DNA of 64,000 nt from Hymenobacter lucidus (GTDB lineage: Bacteria > Bacteroidota > Bacteroidia > Cytophagales > Hymenobacteraceae). Location: assembly GCF_020447265.1 (NCBI RefSeq), contig NZ_JAJADR010000003.1, positions 62,001 to 126,000 of the forward strand, written 5' to 3'. The notes below the pieces were generated by a model. That model did not search any database. It was not told where the DNA came from and saw nothing but the letters and a program-made list of their open reading frames with translations. The position numbers and the translations under genes were made by a program. The first letter of the stretch is position 1; each line of letters opens with the position of its first letter. Below, one piece after another: positions 1 through 7,716 of this stretch.

Positions 1-52
1 CGTCCTGTTCGGCAATGAAGCTGGCCGGAAGTTGCTGGGTGGCAGTGCTCAT
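1..52 (-). CDS. 5' end of an unidentified gene, cut by the window edge
   Basis: An ATG on the minus strand at 52 opens a frame reading MSTATQQLPASFIAEQD before the window ends. It starts 29 bp after the kduI stop and on the same strand, so it is probably the third gene of a kduD-kduI-X operon. A hexuronate-pathway enzyme, kinase or transporter would fit the context, but seventeen residues are too few to identify it. Confidence 0.5.
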   Translation of the reverse strand, partial: MSTATQQLPASFIAEQD

Positions 53-81
53 CAGTAGGAATGTTGCGGTGAAAAAACGAG

Positions 82-912
82 TTAGCGGAGCTGGTCCAGC
101 GGCACGGCGTCCATGTCGGTATACTCGCGGTTTTCGCCGGCCATACCCCAGATGAAGGCGTAGTTGCTGGAGCCGCAGCCGGTGTGAATGGACCACGGCG
201 GCGAGAGGATGGCCTGCTCGTTGCTCACCCACAGCGGGCGGGTTTCGTTGGGCTCCCCCATCATGTGCAGCACGCGCTGCCCCTGGGGCATATTGAAGTA
301 CAGATAGGCCTCCATGCGCCGGTCGTGCACGTGCGAGGGCATCGTGTTCCAGACCGAGCCGGTTTTGAGTTGCGTCAGGCCCATTACCAGCTGGCAGCTC
401 TGAATGCCTTCGGCGTAGATGTACTTGTAAATAGTGCGCTGATTGGCCGTTTCCACCGCGCCCATTTCCACCGGCGTGGCTTCAGCCTGGGTTTTAAGCG
501 TGGTCGGGTGCTGGGCGTGGGCCGGAGCCGAGAGCAGGTAGTAGCGCGCCGGCTCATCGGCCGAATGGCTCAGAAACTGCACGTCCTGGCTGCCTTTGCC
601 CACGTAGAGACAGTCCTGGTTGCCCAGCTCGTAGGTGGTGCCATCCACCGTCACCTGACCGGCACCGCCCACGTTAAGAATGCCCAGCTCGCGGCGCTCC
701 AGAAAGTAGTCGGCCTTCAGGTTCGGGGGGCAAGGCAAGGCCAGTGGCTTGTCGGTCGGCACGGCGCCGCCCACAATCATCCGGTCGTAATGGGTGTATA
801 CCAGGGTAATATCATCAGCCACAAACAGGCTCTCGATCAAAAAATGCTCGCGCAGTTCGGTCGTGTTCATGCCCGCAGTTTCGCGGGGGCTGACGGCATA
901 GCGTTGGGTCAT
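82..912 (-). CDS. kduI: 5-dehydro-4-deoxy-D-glucuronate isomerase KduI
   Basis: KduI interconverts 5-keto-4-deoxyuronate, the product of unsaturated galacturonate cleavage, and 2,5-diketo-3-deoxygluconate in the cytoplasm. The 276-residue length matches the E. coli enzyme (278). The zinc-site pattern is intact: His194, His196 and Glu201 in MPSHVHDRRMEAY, and His243 in SIHTG, each two positions before its E. coli counterpart. The YFLERRELG and YVGKG stretches are also family hallmarks. The ATG at 912 was chosen because it gives full-length alignment. The gene lies 100 bp after kduD on the same strand and probably belongs to one operon under the operator at 1922. Confidence 0.97.
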   Translation of the reverse strand: MTQRYAVSPRETAGMNTTELREHFLIESLFVADDITLVYTHYDRMIVGGAVPTDKPLALPCPPNLKADYFLERRELGILNVGGAGQVTVDGTTYELGNQDCLYVGKGSQDVQFLSHSADEPARYYLLSAPAHAQHPTTLKTQAEATPVEMGAVETANQRTIYKYIYAEGIQSCQLVMGLTQLKTGSVWNTMPSHVHDRRMEAYLYFNMPQGQRVLHMMGEPNETRPLWVSNEQAILSPPWSIHTGCGSSNYAFIWGMAGENREYTDMDAVPLDQLR

Positions 913-1012
913 CGGTGGGTCAGTGATTTAGTGAATTAGTGAGTGAATCAGGCTTGGTTGACTTGGTTGATTTAGAAGAAAAAACTCGCTAAATCACTAA
1001 GTCGCTAATTCA
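913..1012. repeat. Iterated TTAGTGA-type motifs in inverted arrangement between kduD and kduI
   Basis: The spacer contains GTGATTTAGTGAATTAGTGA just before kduI and, on the other strand near kduD, TTAGCGACTTAGTGATTTAG. The variants of TTAGTGA therefore occur as two clusters in opposite orientation and could pair as an imperfect stem about 100 nt long. No function can be assigned. It may be a dispersed intergenic repeat or an mRNA hairpin within the operon. Confidence 0.5.
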
Positions 1013-1792
1013 CTATCGTCCCATCCAGCCGCCGTCGACGGTGAGGATGGTGCCGTGGACATAATCTGCAGCTTCGGAAGCCAGAAAAACGGTGGGACCT
1101 TTGAAGTCGGCGGGGGTGCCCCAGCGGCCGGCCGGAATGCGGGCCAGAATGCTCTGCGAGCGGTCCGGGTCGTTGCGCAGGGCTTCGGTGTTGTCGGTGG
1201 CAATGTAGCCGGGGGCAATAGCGTTGACGTTCACGCCGCGGCCGGCCCACTCGTTGGCCAGAGCTTTTACCAAGGAGCCAATGGCGCCCTTGCTGGCCGC
1301 ATAGCCCGGCACGTTGATACCACCCTGGAACGTGAGCAGTGAAGCCGTGAAGATGATTTTACCCGACCCCTGCGCCAGCATGCGCCCCCCAATGGCGCGG
1401 GCCAGGCGGAAGGGCGCGTCCAGATTAATATGGAGTACCTCGTCCCAGAGCTCATCTGAATGCTCGGCAGCCGGGGCGCGCTTGATGGTGCCGGCGTTGT
1501 TGATCAGAATATCGATGCGGGGAAAATCCTGCTGCACCTTTTCGATAAAGGCGTCTACCGACTCGCGGCTGCTGAAGTCGGCCTGGTAGGCGTGAAACTG
1601 CCGGCCCAGGGCCTGCACCTGCTGCTCAGTGTCGGAGCCGCTCAGGGCCAGGGTGGCGGAAACGCCGATGATGTTGGCCCCGGCTTCGGCCAGGCCCAGC
1701 GCCATAGCCTGCCCAATGCCCCGGTTGCAGCCCGTGACGAGGGCAAGTTTACCGGCAAGGCTGAAGCTGGAAGAGGAGCTGGGGGTGGACAT
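1013..1792 (-). CDS. kduD: 2-dehydro-3-deoxy-D-gluconate 5-dehydrogenase KduD
   Basis: This cytoplasmic NAD(P)-dependent short-chain dehydrogenase reduces 2,5-diketo-3-deoxygluconate to 2-keto-3-deoxygluconate, the step after KduI. The Rossmann motif is TGCNRGIG near residue 20, followed by NNAG near 98 and the catalytic Ser151, Tyr164 and Lys168 (YAASK). The protein ends in the typical SDR tail TVDGGWMGR. The ATG at 1792 is preferred over an upstream TTG at 1831 because the extra residues are proline- and lysine-rich and lie before the usual SDR start. The KduD assignment over a generic SDR rests on the adjacent kduI and the pectinase genes. An operator lies 130 bp upstream. Confidence 0.93.
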   Translation of the reverse strand: MSTPSSSSSFSLAGKLALVTGCNRGIGQAMALGLAEAGANIIGVSATLALSGSDTEQQVQALGRQFHAYQADFSSRESVDAFIEKVQQDFPRIDILINNAGTIKRAPAAEHSDELWDEVLHINLDAPFRLARAIGGRMLAQGSGKIIFTASLLTFQGGINVPGYAASKGAIGSLVKALANEWAGRGVNVNAIAPGYIATDNTEALRNDPDRSQSILARIPAGRWGTPADFKGPTVFLASEAADYVHGTILTVDGGWMGR

Positions 1793-1921
1793 CGGGCGGG
1801 TTGGGTTTGGTAACTTTTTAGGGAATGGCAATCAGTTTCGGGCACTATCTGCCCGGAAACCGGTTTGATAAGATTACACGACTGCGCAGGCAAAAGGAAG
1901 AATAGCACAATGTTTATTTGC

Positions 1922-1945
1922 GCAAACGTTATCGGGAACGTTGCC
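1922..1945 (+). promoter_or_regulatory. Putative LacI-family operator 1, upstream of kduD and lacI
   Basis: Two AACGTT cores six bases apart (GCAAACGTT, then ATCGGG, then AACGTTGCC) form an imperfect palindrome in the divergent kduD-lacI spacer. The same element recurs at 3194, 7633 and 12849, always before pectin genes. The GCAAACGTT half faces kduD. It is 130 bp before the kduD start and 126 bp before the regulator, so it may also mediate autoregulation. Confidence 0.8.
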
Positions 1946-2070
1946 GATAGCGCAATTTCGGCGGGACCGAAACCGGGATTAGGAGAAATTCGGAATAGAA
2001 CTCTACTTTAGCCCCCGGAATGCTCCCTCCCACTGCGTTTCAACCAATTGCACTTTAACAAGCCCACCCC

Positions 2071-3093
2071 TTGGATAACGTTACCATAAAGGATATTGCC
2101 AAGGCGCTGAACCTGTCCACCTCCACGGTGTCGCGGGCGTTGCGCGGGAGCTATGAGATTAATGCTGAGACCAAACGGCTGGTGATGGAGTACGCCGAGC
2201 GGCTCAACTACCGGCCCAACCCGATTGCGCTTAGCCTGAAGGAAAACCGCAGCCGCGCCATCGGCGTCATCGTTCCCCAGATTGCCAACTACTTCTTCTC
2301 GCAGGCCATCAACGGCATCGAGGCCATTGCCTACAACCGCGGCTACCACGTCATTATTTTCCAGACCCACGAGTCGTACGAGCGGGAAGTGGTGAATATG
2401 CAGCAGGCCGTGTCGCGCCGCGTGGATGGGCTGCTGATTTCACTTTCCAGCGAAACCTCCGACGTAACCCACCTGCGCGAGCTGCAGGATCAGGGCATGC
2501 CCATCGTGCTTTTCGACCGGGTTTCGTCGGAGCTGAACGCCACGCAGGTAGTAGCCGATAATTTTAAGGGCGCTTTCGAAGCCACTGAGCACCTGATCTG
2601 GTCGGGCCGGCGGCGCATTGCCCACCTCACCATTCCGCCCTACATGTCCATCACCCAGGAGCGGCTGGCGGGCTACCGGGCGGCGCTGGAAAAGCACGGC
2701 ATTGCCTACGACGAAAACCTGGTGCGCTACGGTACTTTCGGCCCCGACGAGGTGGGCCCGATGGTGGACGATCTGCTGGCCCAAAACCCGCGCCCCGACG
2801 CCTTTTTTACGGCCAGTGACCGGCTCGCGGCAGGCTGCCTGGGCGCACTGCAGAAGCGGAAGCTGCGCATTCCGGAAGACGTGGCCCTCATTGGCTTTAC
2901 CAACATGAACGTGGCCGAGCTGCTCTCGCCGCCGATGAGCACGGTGGTGCAGCCGGCCCAGGAAATCGGGCAGGTGGCCGTCGAGCGTCTCATCGAGTTG
3001 ATTGAGCGCAAGCAGAAAGCCGCCCCACCGAGCGTCATCAAAATCCCGACCACGCTGATTGCCCGCGACTCGACGCGTACGGTGGTGGAATAG
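2071..3093 (+). CDS. LacI/GalR-family transcriptional regulator of the pectin locus
   Basis: This 340-residue protein has an N-terminal LacI helix-turn-helix (residues 4-25, IKDIAKALNLSTSTVSRALR) and hinge region (YRPNPIALSLK), followed by a periplasmic-binding-protein-like sensor domain from about residue 60. The start must be TTG at 2071: a stop codon lies five codons upstream and no ATG exists before the helix-turn-helix. It is divergent from kduD, and the palindromic elements here and at three other pectin genes are the likely binding sites. The inducer is probably a pectin breakdown product such as a keto-deoxyuronate (inference). It is not the IclR-type KdgR of enterobacteria. Confidence 0.93.
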   Translation: MDNVTIKDIAKALNLSTSTVSRALRGSYEINAETKRLVMEYAERLNYRPNPIALSLKENRSRAIGVIVPQIANYFFSQAINGIEAIAYNRGYHVIIFQTHESYEREVVNMQQAVSRRVDGLLISLSSETSDVTHLRELQDQGMPIVLFDRVSSELNATQVVADNFKGAFEATEHLIWSGRRRIAHLTIPPYMSITQERLAGYRAALEKHGIAYDENLVRYGTFGPDEVGPMVDDLLAQNPRPDAFFTASDRLAAGCLGALQKRKLRIPEDVALIGFTNMNVAELLSPPMSTVVQPAQEIGQVAVERLIELIERKQKAAPPSVIKIPTTLIARDSTRTVVE

Positions 3094-3125
3094 GCACCAA
3101 TTCGGACTGCACTTGTGGTAGCCGC

Positions 3126-3161
3126 AAAACGGCGTCCCGGCCTGGCTGGGACGCCGTTTTT
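3126..3161 (+). terminator. Rho-independent terminator after the LacI regulator
   Basis: A 13-bp perfect stem, AAAACGGCGTCCC against GGGACGCCGTTTT, with a 9-nt loop and a short T run lies 33 bp after the regulator stop codon. Confidence 0.85.
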
Positions 3162-3193
3162 GGTTGAAGCGGCTGCCCTAAACAACAGGCTCC

Positions 3194-3217
3194 GAGAACG
3201 TTCCCGGCAACGTTTGC
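3194..3217 (-). promoter_or_regulatory. Putative LacI-family operator 2, upstream of the secreted pectate lyase
   Basis: On the minus strand this reads GCAAACGTT, GCCGGG, AACGTTCTC, matching the other three copies. It ends 86 bp before the pectate lyase start, with the GCAAACGTT half facing that gene. The flanking ATTTGTGC also matches the copy at 7633. Confidence 0.8.
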
Positions 3218-3302
3218 ACAAATAAAGGCCGGAATAAAGCGGCAAAGGATCAGGAATTTACGGTAGACTACCTCTCCTACTTTCCACCCTGACCTGTTTT
3301 GT

Positions 3303-5015
3303 ATGCGCGTATTCTGTACTCCCCGTTCCTTTTATCCAACTGCTTCCGCTCTTTTCGCCGGCCTGCTCGTAGCCGCCGCGGGCCACGCCCAGCAAGTGCC
3401 CGCCTTTCCGGGTGCCGAGGGCTTCGGCCGCAACGCCACCGGCGGCCGGGGCGGCCAGGTGGTGGAAGTCACCAACCTGAACGACTCGGGACCAGGCAGC
3501 TTCCGGCAGGCGTTCAACGAGTTTCCGGGCCAGCCCATTACCATCGTGTTTCGGGTGGGCGGCATCATCGAGCTGGCCACGCCCCTGCGCCCGTCGCGCT
3601 CCAACGTGACCATTGCGGGCCAAACCGCGCCCGGGGACGGAATTTGCCTGAAAAAGCACACGTTTAAGATTTTCGGCAACAACATCATCGTGCGCTATAT
3701 CCGCTCCCGGCCCGGCGACGTGTCGGGCTCCAACTCCCCGGCGGTGTACGGCATCAACATGGAGAACTGCAAGAACTTCATCGTGGACCACTGCTCGATG
3801 AGCTGGGCCATCGAGGAAGTGGGCACGTTTTACGACAACAAATATTCGACCGTGCAGTGGTCAATTTTTAGTGAGAGCCTCAACTCGTCGTTCAACGGTA
3901 AGGGCGACCATGGCTACGGCGGCGTGTGGGGCGGGCAGTATGCGTCCTACCACCACAACCTGATTGCCCATCACCACAGCCGCGCCATTCGCTTCAACGG
4001 TGCCCGCGCCCACGACACCACCGCCGTGGTGGATTACCGCAACAACGTTATCTACAACTGGGGCAACAGCAACGCGGCTTATGGCAACGAAATCGAAATC
4101 AACGGCGGGTCGGGCCAGTTAAATCTGGTTAACAACTACTACAAAGCCGGCCCGGCCACGCCGGCCAACCGGGCAGCCAACATTTTTGAAATAACGGAAG
4201 CCTACAACGCGGCCCTGCCTAATAAACCGGTGGCCACCGTGTATGCCAGCGGCAACCACGTGACGGCCAATGCCGCCGTGTCGGCTGACAACTGGGCCGG
4301 GGGCCTGCGGGTGAAATACTACCCGGCGGCCACGCTGAGCCAGTTCCGGCAGGCCGCGCCTACCACTGGCCTGGCGCCCATTACCACCCAAACCGCTACC
4401 GAAGCCTACGCCTCGGTGCTGCTCGGGGCCGGCGCCACGCTGCCCCGCCGCGACGCGGTAGACAGCCGCGTCGTGAACGAAACCGCCACCGGTACTGCCA
4501 GTGCCGGCAGCCCTGATGGCAGCGCCACTTACGGTGCCGGCCAGGGCATCATCGACTCGCAGAGCGCCGTGGGTGGCTGGCCAACCTACAACCCGGGCCC
4601 CGCCCCCACCGACACCGACCACGACGGAATGCCCGACACCTGGGAAACGGCCCGGGGCCTGAACCCTGCCGATGCCACGGACCGCAACACGTTGGACAGC
4701 AGCGGCTACACTATGCTCGAAACCTATATCAACGGCATAGCCGCCACCGTAACGGCCACGCAGGCGCCGGCCAGCCTGCAGTTGGGCGTGTATCCCAACC
4801 CGACCCGGGAAGAAGTGCTGCTGCAGCACCCCACGGCCAGTAAGGCCGCCCGCATCGAGGTGTACAGCTTTGCCGGAAAGCGCGTAGCTACCTTTGCCAG
4901 CGCAGCCGGTCAGCAGCAAACCCTGCTGCCCTTGCGCCGGCTGGCGGCGGGCAACTACCTGATCCGCTATTCTGACGGCAGCCAGCAGCTCACGGCTAAA
5001 ATTGTCAAACAGTAA
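3303..5015 (+). CDS. T9SS-secreted pectate lyase (PL1-like)
   Basis: This 570-residue secreted enzyme probably cleaves polygalacturonate by beta-elimination. A signal peptide ends near residue 29 (GHAQQ). Residues 35-360 form a right-handed beta-helix of the pectate-lyase type, with FPGAEGFG, TNLNDSGPGSFR, VDHCSMSWA and SYHHNLIAHHHSR stretches seen in Bacteroidota PL1 proteins. A calcium-binding DTDHDGMPDTWE motif follows near residue 440. The last 75 residues are a type A T9SS sorting domain (VYPNPTREEV, then GNYLIRYSDG, then KIVKQ). Operator 2 lies 86 bp upstream. The PL1 family is clear in outline, but the subfamily and substrate preference are inferred. Confidence 0.9.
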   Translation: MRVFCTPRSFYPTASALFAGLLVAAAGHAQQVPAFPGAEGFGRNATGGRGGQVVEVTNLNDSGPGSFRQAFNEFPGQPITIVFRVGGIIELATPLRPSRSNVTIAGQTAPGDGICLKKHTFKIFGNNIIVRYIRSRPGDVSGSNSPAVYGINMENCKNFIVDHCSMSWAIEEVGTFYDNKYSTVQWSIFSESLNSSFNGKGDHGYGGVWGGQYASYHHNLIAHHHSRAIRFNGARAHDTTAVVDYRNNVIYNWGNSNAAYGNEIEINGGSGQLNLVNNYYKAGPATPANRAANIFEITEAYNAALPNKPVATVYASGNHVTANAAVSADNWAGGLRVKYYPAATLSQFRQAAPTTGLAPITTQTATEAYASVLLGAGATLPRRDAVDSRVVNETATGTASAGSPDGSATYGAGQGIIDSQSAVGGWPTYNPGPAPTDTDHDGMPDTWETARGLNPADATDRNTLDSSGYTMLETYINGIAATVTATQAPASLQLGVYPNPTREEVLLQHPTASKAARIEVYSFAGKRVATFASAAGQQQTLLPLRRLAAGNYLIRYSDGSQQLTAKIVKQ

Positions 5016-5045
5016 AAATTTCAATTCCTTACTCAGCTTCAACAG

Positions 5046-5073
5046 AAACGCCCGGCTTGTGCCGGGCGTTTTT
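5046..5073. terminator. Bidirectional terminator between the pectate lyase and the MFS gene
   Basis: AACGCCCGGC, TTGT, GCCGGGCGTT forms a strong hairpin with A and T runs on both sides. It separates two convergent genes and can serve both. Confidence 0.9.
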
Positions 5074-5097
5074 AGTTGGATGGCTGACCACTGCGCA

Positions 5098-6300
5098 CTA
5101 CTCTTCCGCCGGCAGCCGCGACACCAGCAGCACGACCACCACCCCCAGCACGGCCATCAACGCCAACGACCAGCGCAGGTTGGCGGCCGACGCAATGAAG
5201 CCCACCACCGGCGGCACGATCAGGAAGCCGATGTAGCCCACTGTGGACACGCCCGCAATGGCCGCGCCCGAGCTGAGCGTGGTAGAGCGCCCCACCAGGC
5301 TGAACACCATCGGCACCACGCACGACACGCCCAGCCCCACCAGTGCGAAGCCCAGAGCCGCCGGCAGCGGCTGCGGCCACAACACGGCCAGCAGCAGGCC
5401 CACGCTCATCAGCAGGCCGCTCACGCGCAGCAGCGGCTTTATTCCGTACCGATTCGCCAGCCAGTCGCCGATGAAGCGGCCGGTGGTCATGGCTACCATG
5501 TAGGTGGCGAAGCCGGCCGCCACCCAGCGCGGCGGCGCGTGCACGGCCTTGTCGAAATACACGCCACTCCAGTCGTACATCGTGCCTTCGCAGGCCATGC
5601 AGGCAAAGCAGATCAGTCCGAATTTCAGCAGGTGCTTATCGGGCAAAGCAAAGCGCGGCCGGGCGGGCTTGTCCCCGGCCGCCGCGGGCGTAGGCGGCAG
5701 CTCCAGGCTGCGCGGATAGAAAGCAAAAGCCAGCCCGGTAAGCACTAGCCCCACGGCAACGAAGTGGTAGCCGGGCGCGATATTGAGCCCAATGAGCAGC
5801 GCACCCACGGCAGCAGCGGCAAACCCGGCCACGCTCCAGACGCCGTGAAACGCGGCAATAATGGAGCGGCTATACAGGGCCTGCACCCCCACCGACTGCG
5901 CGTTCATCGAGATATTGAGCAGATTGCGCGACGAGCCGAAGCAGAACAGCACCACCACCAGCTGCCAGGTATGGGCAGTGAAGCCCAGCAGAGCCAGGGC
6001 CACGTTATATAGCACAGCGCCCGTGAGCATAATCTGCCGGCTGCTGAAGCGCTGCAGCAGGTAGCCCGTAACGGGCAGCGTGAGCATGAGCCCCATGGGC
6101 AAAGCCAGCAGCACGCCGCCCAGCTCAGCTTCGTTCAGGCCCAGTTGCTGCTGCAGGGTGGGAATGCGCGAGGCCCAAGTGGCATAGCCGAAGCCCGAAA
6201 CCAGGAAAAACACCGCAATAGCCAGCCGGGCCGCCGCCGGCTGGGGGACCGAAGTAGCTACGGCGGCTTGCGGTTCGGCAAGTTGTTGGGATACGCTCAT
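5098..6300 (-). CDS. Major facilitator superfamily transporter, YbjJ-like
   Basis: This 400-residue inner-membrane protein has about twelve hydrophobic segments. The motif YATWASRIPTLQQQLG at the end of the first membrane helix, followed by ELGGVLLALPMG, is characteristic of the YbjJ-like MFS group of unknown substrate. A cytoplasmic loop with GDKPARPR lies mid-protein. It is convergent with the pectate lyase and downstream of the T9SS unknown protein on the same strand, but separated from it by a terminator. A role in uptake of pectin products is possible but not shown. No operator is seen directly upstream. Confidence 0.88.
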   Translation of the reverse strand: MSVSQQLAEPQAAVATSVPQPAAARLAIAVFFLVSGFGYATWASRIPTLQQQLGLNEAELGGVLLALPMGLMLTLPVTGYLLQRFSSRQIMLTGAVLYNVALALLGFTAHTWQLVVVLFCFGSSRNLLNISMNAQSVGVQALYSRSIIAAFHGVWSVAGFAAAAVGALLIGLNIAPGYHFVAVGLVLTGLAFAFYPRSLELPPTPAAAGDKPARPRFALPDKHLLKFGLICFACMACEGTMYDWSGVYFDKAVHAPPRWVAAGFATYMVAMTTGRFIGDWLANRYGIKPLLRVSGLLMSVGLLLAVLWPQPLPAALGFALVGLGVSCVVPMVFSLVGRSTTLSSGAAIAGVSTVGYIGFLIVPPVVGFIASAANLRWSLALMAVLGVVVVLLVSRLPAEE

Positions 6301-6391
6301 CTTCTCGTTGCTGCAAACCCAGGCTCAACACCCCGGCCGGCCAATGGTTCAACTACCGGTCTTGCTATAGTTCTTCACACCAACTCATCCA

Positions 6392-6426
6392 CAAACAAAA
6401 CGACGCCCGGCATAAGCCGGGCGTCG
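6392..6426 (-). terminator. Rho-independent terminator after the T9SS unknown protein
   Basis: On the minus strand CGACGCCCGGC, TTAT, GCCGGGCGTCG is followed by TTTTGTTTGT. It lies 34 bp after the stop of the gene at 6460-7500. Confidence 0.88.
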
Positions 6427-6459
6427 CTGTAGCAGACGAAAACACAAGGGCCGGAGCCG

Positions 6460-7500
6460 TTACTGCTTTACGATTTTGGAGGTGATGCGCTGCTCACCGT
6501 CCGAGTACTCTACCAGATACATACCAGCCGTCAGAGCCGAGAGGCGCACGTCGGTGCTGGTCGTGTTGGGCTGGGCCGTAAAGGAAGCTACTTTCTGACC
6601 GTTGAAGGAGTATACTGCTACCGTAGCGCCTTTTTTGGCGGCCGGGTGGTTTACCAATAAGTTATTCTGAGCCGGGTTTGGAGCCACATTCAGGGCTTGC
6701 TTAGCCACGGCAGCTTTGTTGGCCAGCGCCACCTGCAGGCTCTTGAAGGTTACGTTCTTTAGCAACGCGTAGCGGCCCACACCGCTGCTACCGGCACCAA
6801 AGTACAGGCGAACAGTCAGCGTCTGGCCGGCCGCCAGGGTTACACCGCTGCCGGAATTGAGCGCAAAGCGGAAGGTACTGGGTACACCAGGAGCAACATA
6901 CTGGGGCAGCAAAGCACCCGCCGAAGAAACACCACCGGTGGCAGAGCCAAACGAACCGTTGGACGTGGCTGGCAGCAAACCGCCCGGCGTCGTCACCGTG
7001 GAATTGGAAATAGCGGGGCCTTTGCCAGACGTGATGCTAGCGGAGTCGGCCGTGAAGTTGCTGAGCGAGTACATCACGACAATCTTACCGGCCGCCGTGC
7101 TCACCATCGAGGCATCCAGAATTACGGAGTCGAGACGGGTAGGTGCCGAAGCAGTAGCCGTGAACTGCTCATAGAAGGTACGACGGGGGTTGGCACCAGG
7201 GCCGGGAGGAGTAGCTCCCGAGCTCCAGCCGCCACCATTGGCCAGCACGGCAAAAGCCTGCCCCGTTTCGGTCGAGTAGGGCGCGTAAGCAGCAGCTCCG
7301 GTGGGTATCTGCCCATCGGAAATAGTCAGGCGCTTAAAGGTAGCAGCGCCACCCGTCAGGCCGGCCGAGCGCACGGCGGGGTTGTCCTGGTTGTTGACCC
7401 GCAAAGGCCACTGTACGAAACCGGGGGTTTGAGCGGCGGCCTGCCCGGCCGTGAGCAAAGCGGCGGCAAATGTGAAACCGGTGAGTAGATTTTTCTTCAT
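6460..7500 (-). CDS. Secreted protein of unknown function with T9SS sorting domain, in the pectin regulon
   Basis: The 346-residue product has a signal peptide (MKKNLLTGFTFAAALLTAGQAAAQ) and a C-terminal type A sorting domain (PNPAQNNLLVNHP, then GMYLVEYSDG, then KIVKQ). The middle 240 residues are rich in Gly, Ser, Thr and Ala, contain no recognisable catalytic motif, and look beta-strand-rich (GQTLTVRLYFGAG). The ATG at 7500 was chosen because it begins the signal peptide; a longer in-frame extension from 7590 does not. Operator 3 sits 133 bp upstream, so it is probably co-induced with the pectinases. A pectin-binding or cell-surface role is inferred from that alone. Confidence 0.85.
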   Translation of the reverse strand: MKKNLLTGFTFAAALLTAGQAAAQTPGFVQWPLRVNNQDNPAVRSAGLTGGAATFKRLTISDGQIPTGAAAYAPYSTETGQAFAVLANGGGWSSGATPPGPGANPRRTFYEQFTATASAPTRLDSVILDASMVSTAAGKIVVMYSLSNFTADSASITSGKGPAISNSTVTTPGGLLPATSNGSFGSATGGVSSAGALLPQYVAPGVPSTFRFALNSGSGVTLAAGQTLTVRLYFGAGSSGVGRYALLKNVTFKSLQVALANKAAVAKQALNVAPNPAQNNLLVNHPAAKKGATVAVYSFNGQKVASFTAQPNTTSTDVRLSALTAGMYLVEYSDGEQRITSKIVKQ

Positions 7501-7632
7501 GAGAAAGAGAAACTGTGTGGGAATTTTAATTTTAGCGATACTTCCTGCAAGCCGCATTCCACAGGTAAGGAATGCGTCTTCAAGTTTCATTTTTACCGGT
7601 ACAATGAGAAGCAGATACCGGGTTTAATTTGT

Positions 7633-7656
7633 GCAAACGTTACCGGGAACGTTGCC
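7633..7656 (+). promoter_or_regulatory. Putative LacI-family operator 3, upstream of the T9SS unknown protein
   Basis: GCAAACGTT, ACCGGG, AACGTTGCC is nearly identical to the copy at 1922. It lies 133 bp upstream of the start at 7500 and the GCAAACGTT half faces that gene. The preceding PL1 gene ends at 7717, so this spacer holds a separate promoter. Confidence 0.82.
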
Positions 7657-7716
7657 AATAAACATTCAACGGGCCCAATCCTTGTTAAAACACAAGCTAA
7701 TCAGCTTATTGGAACG

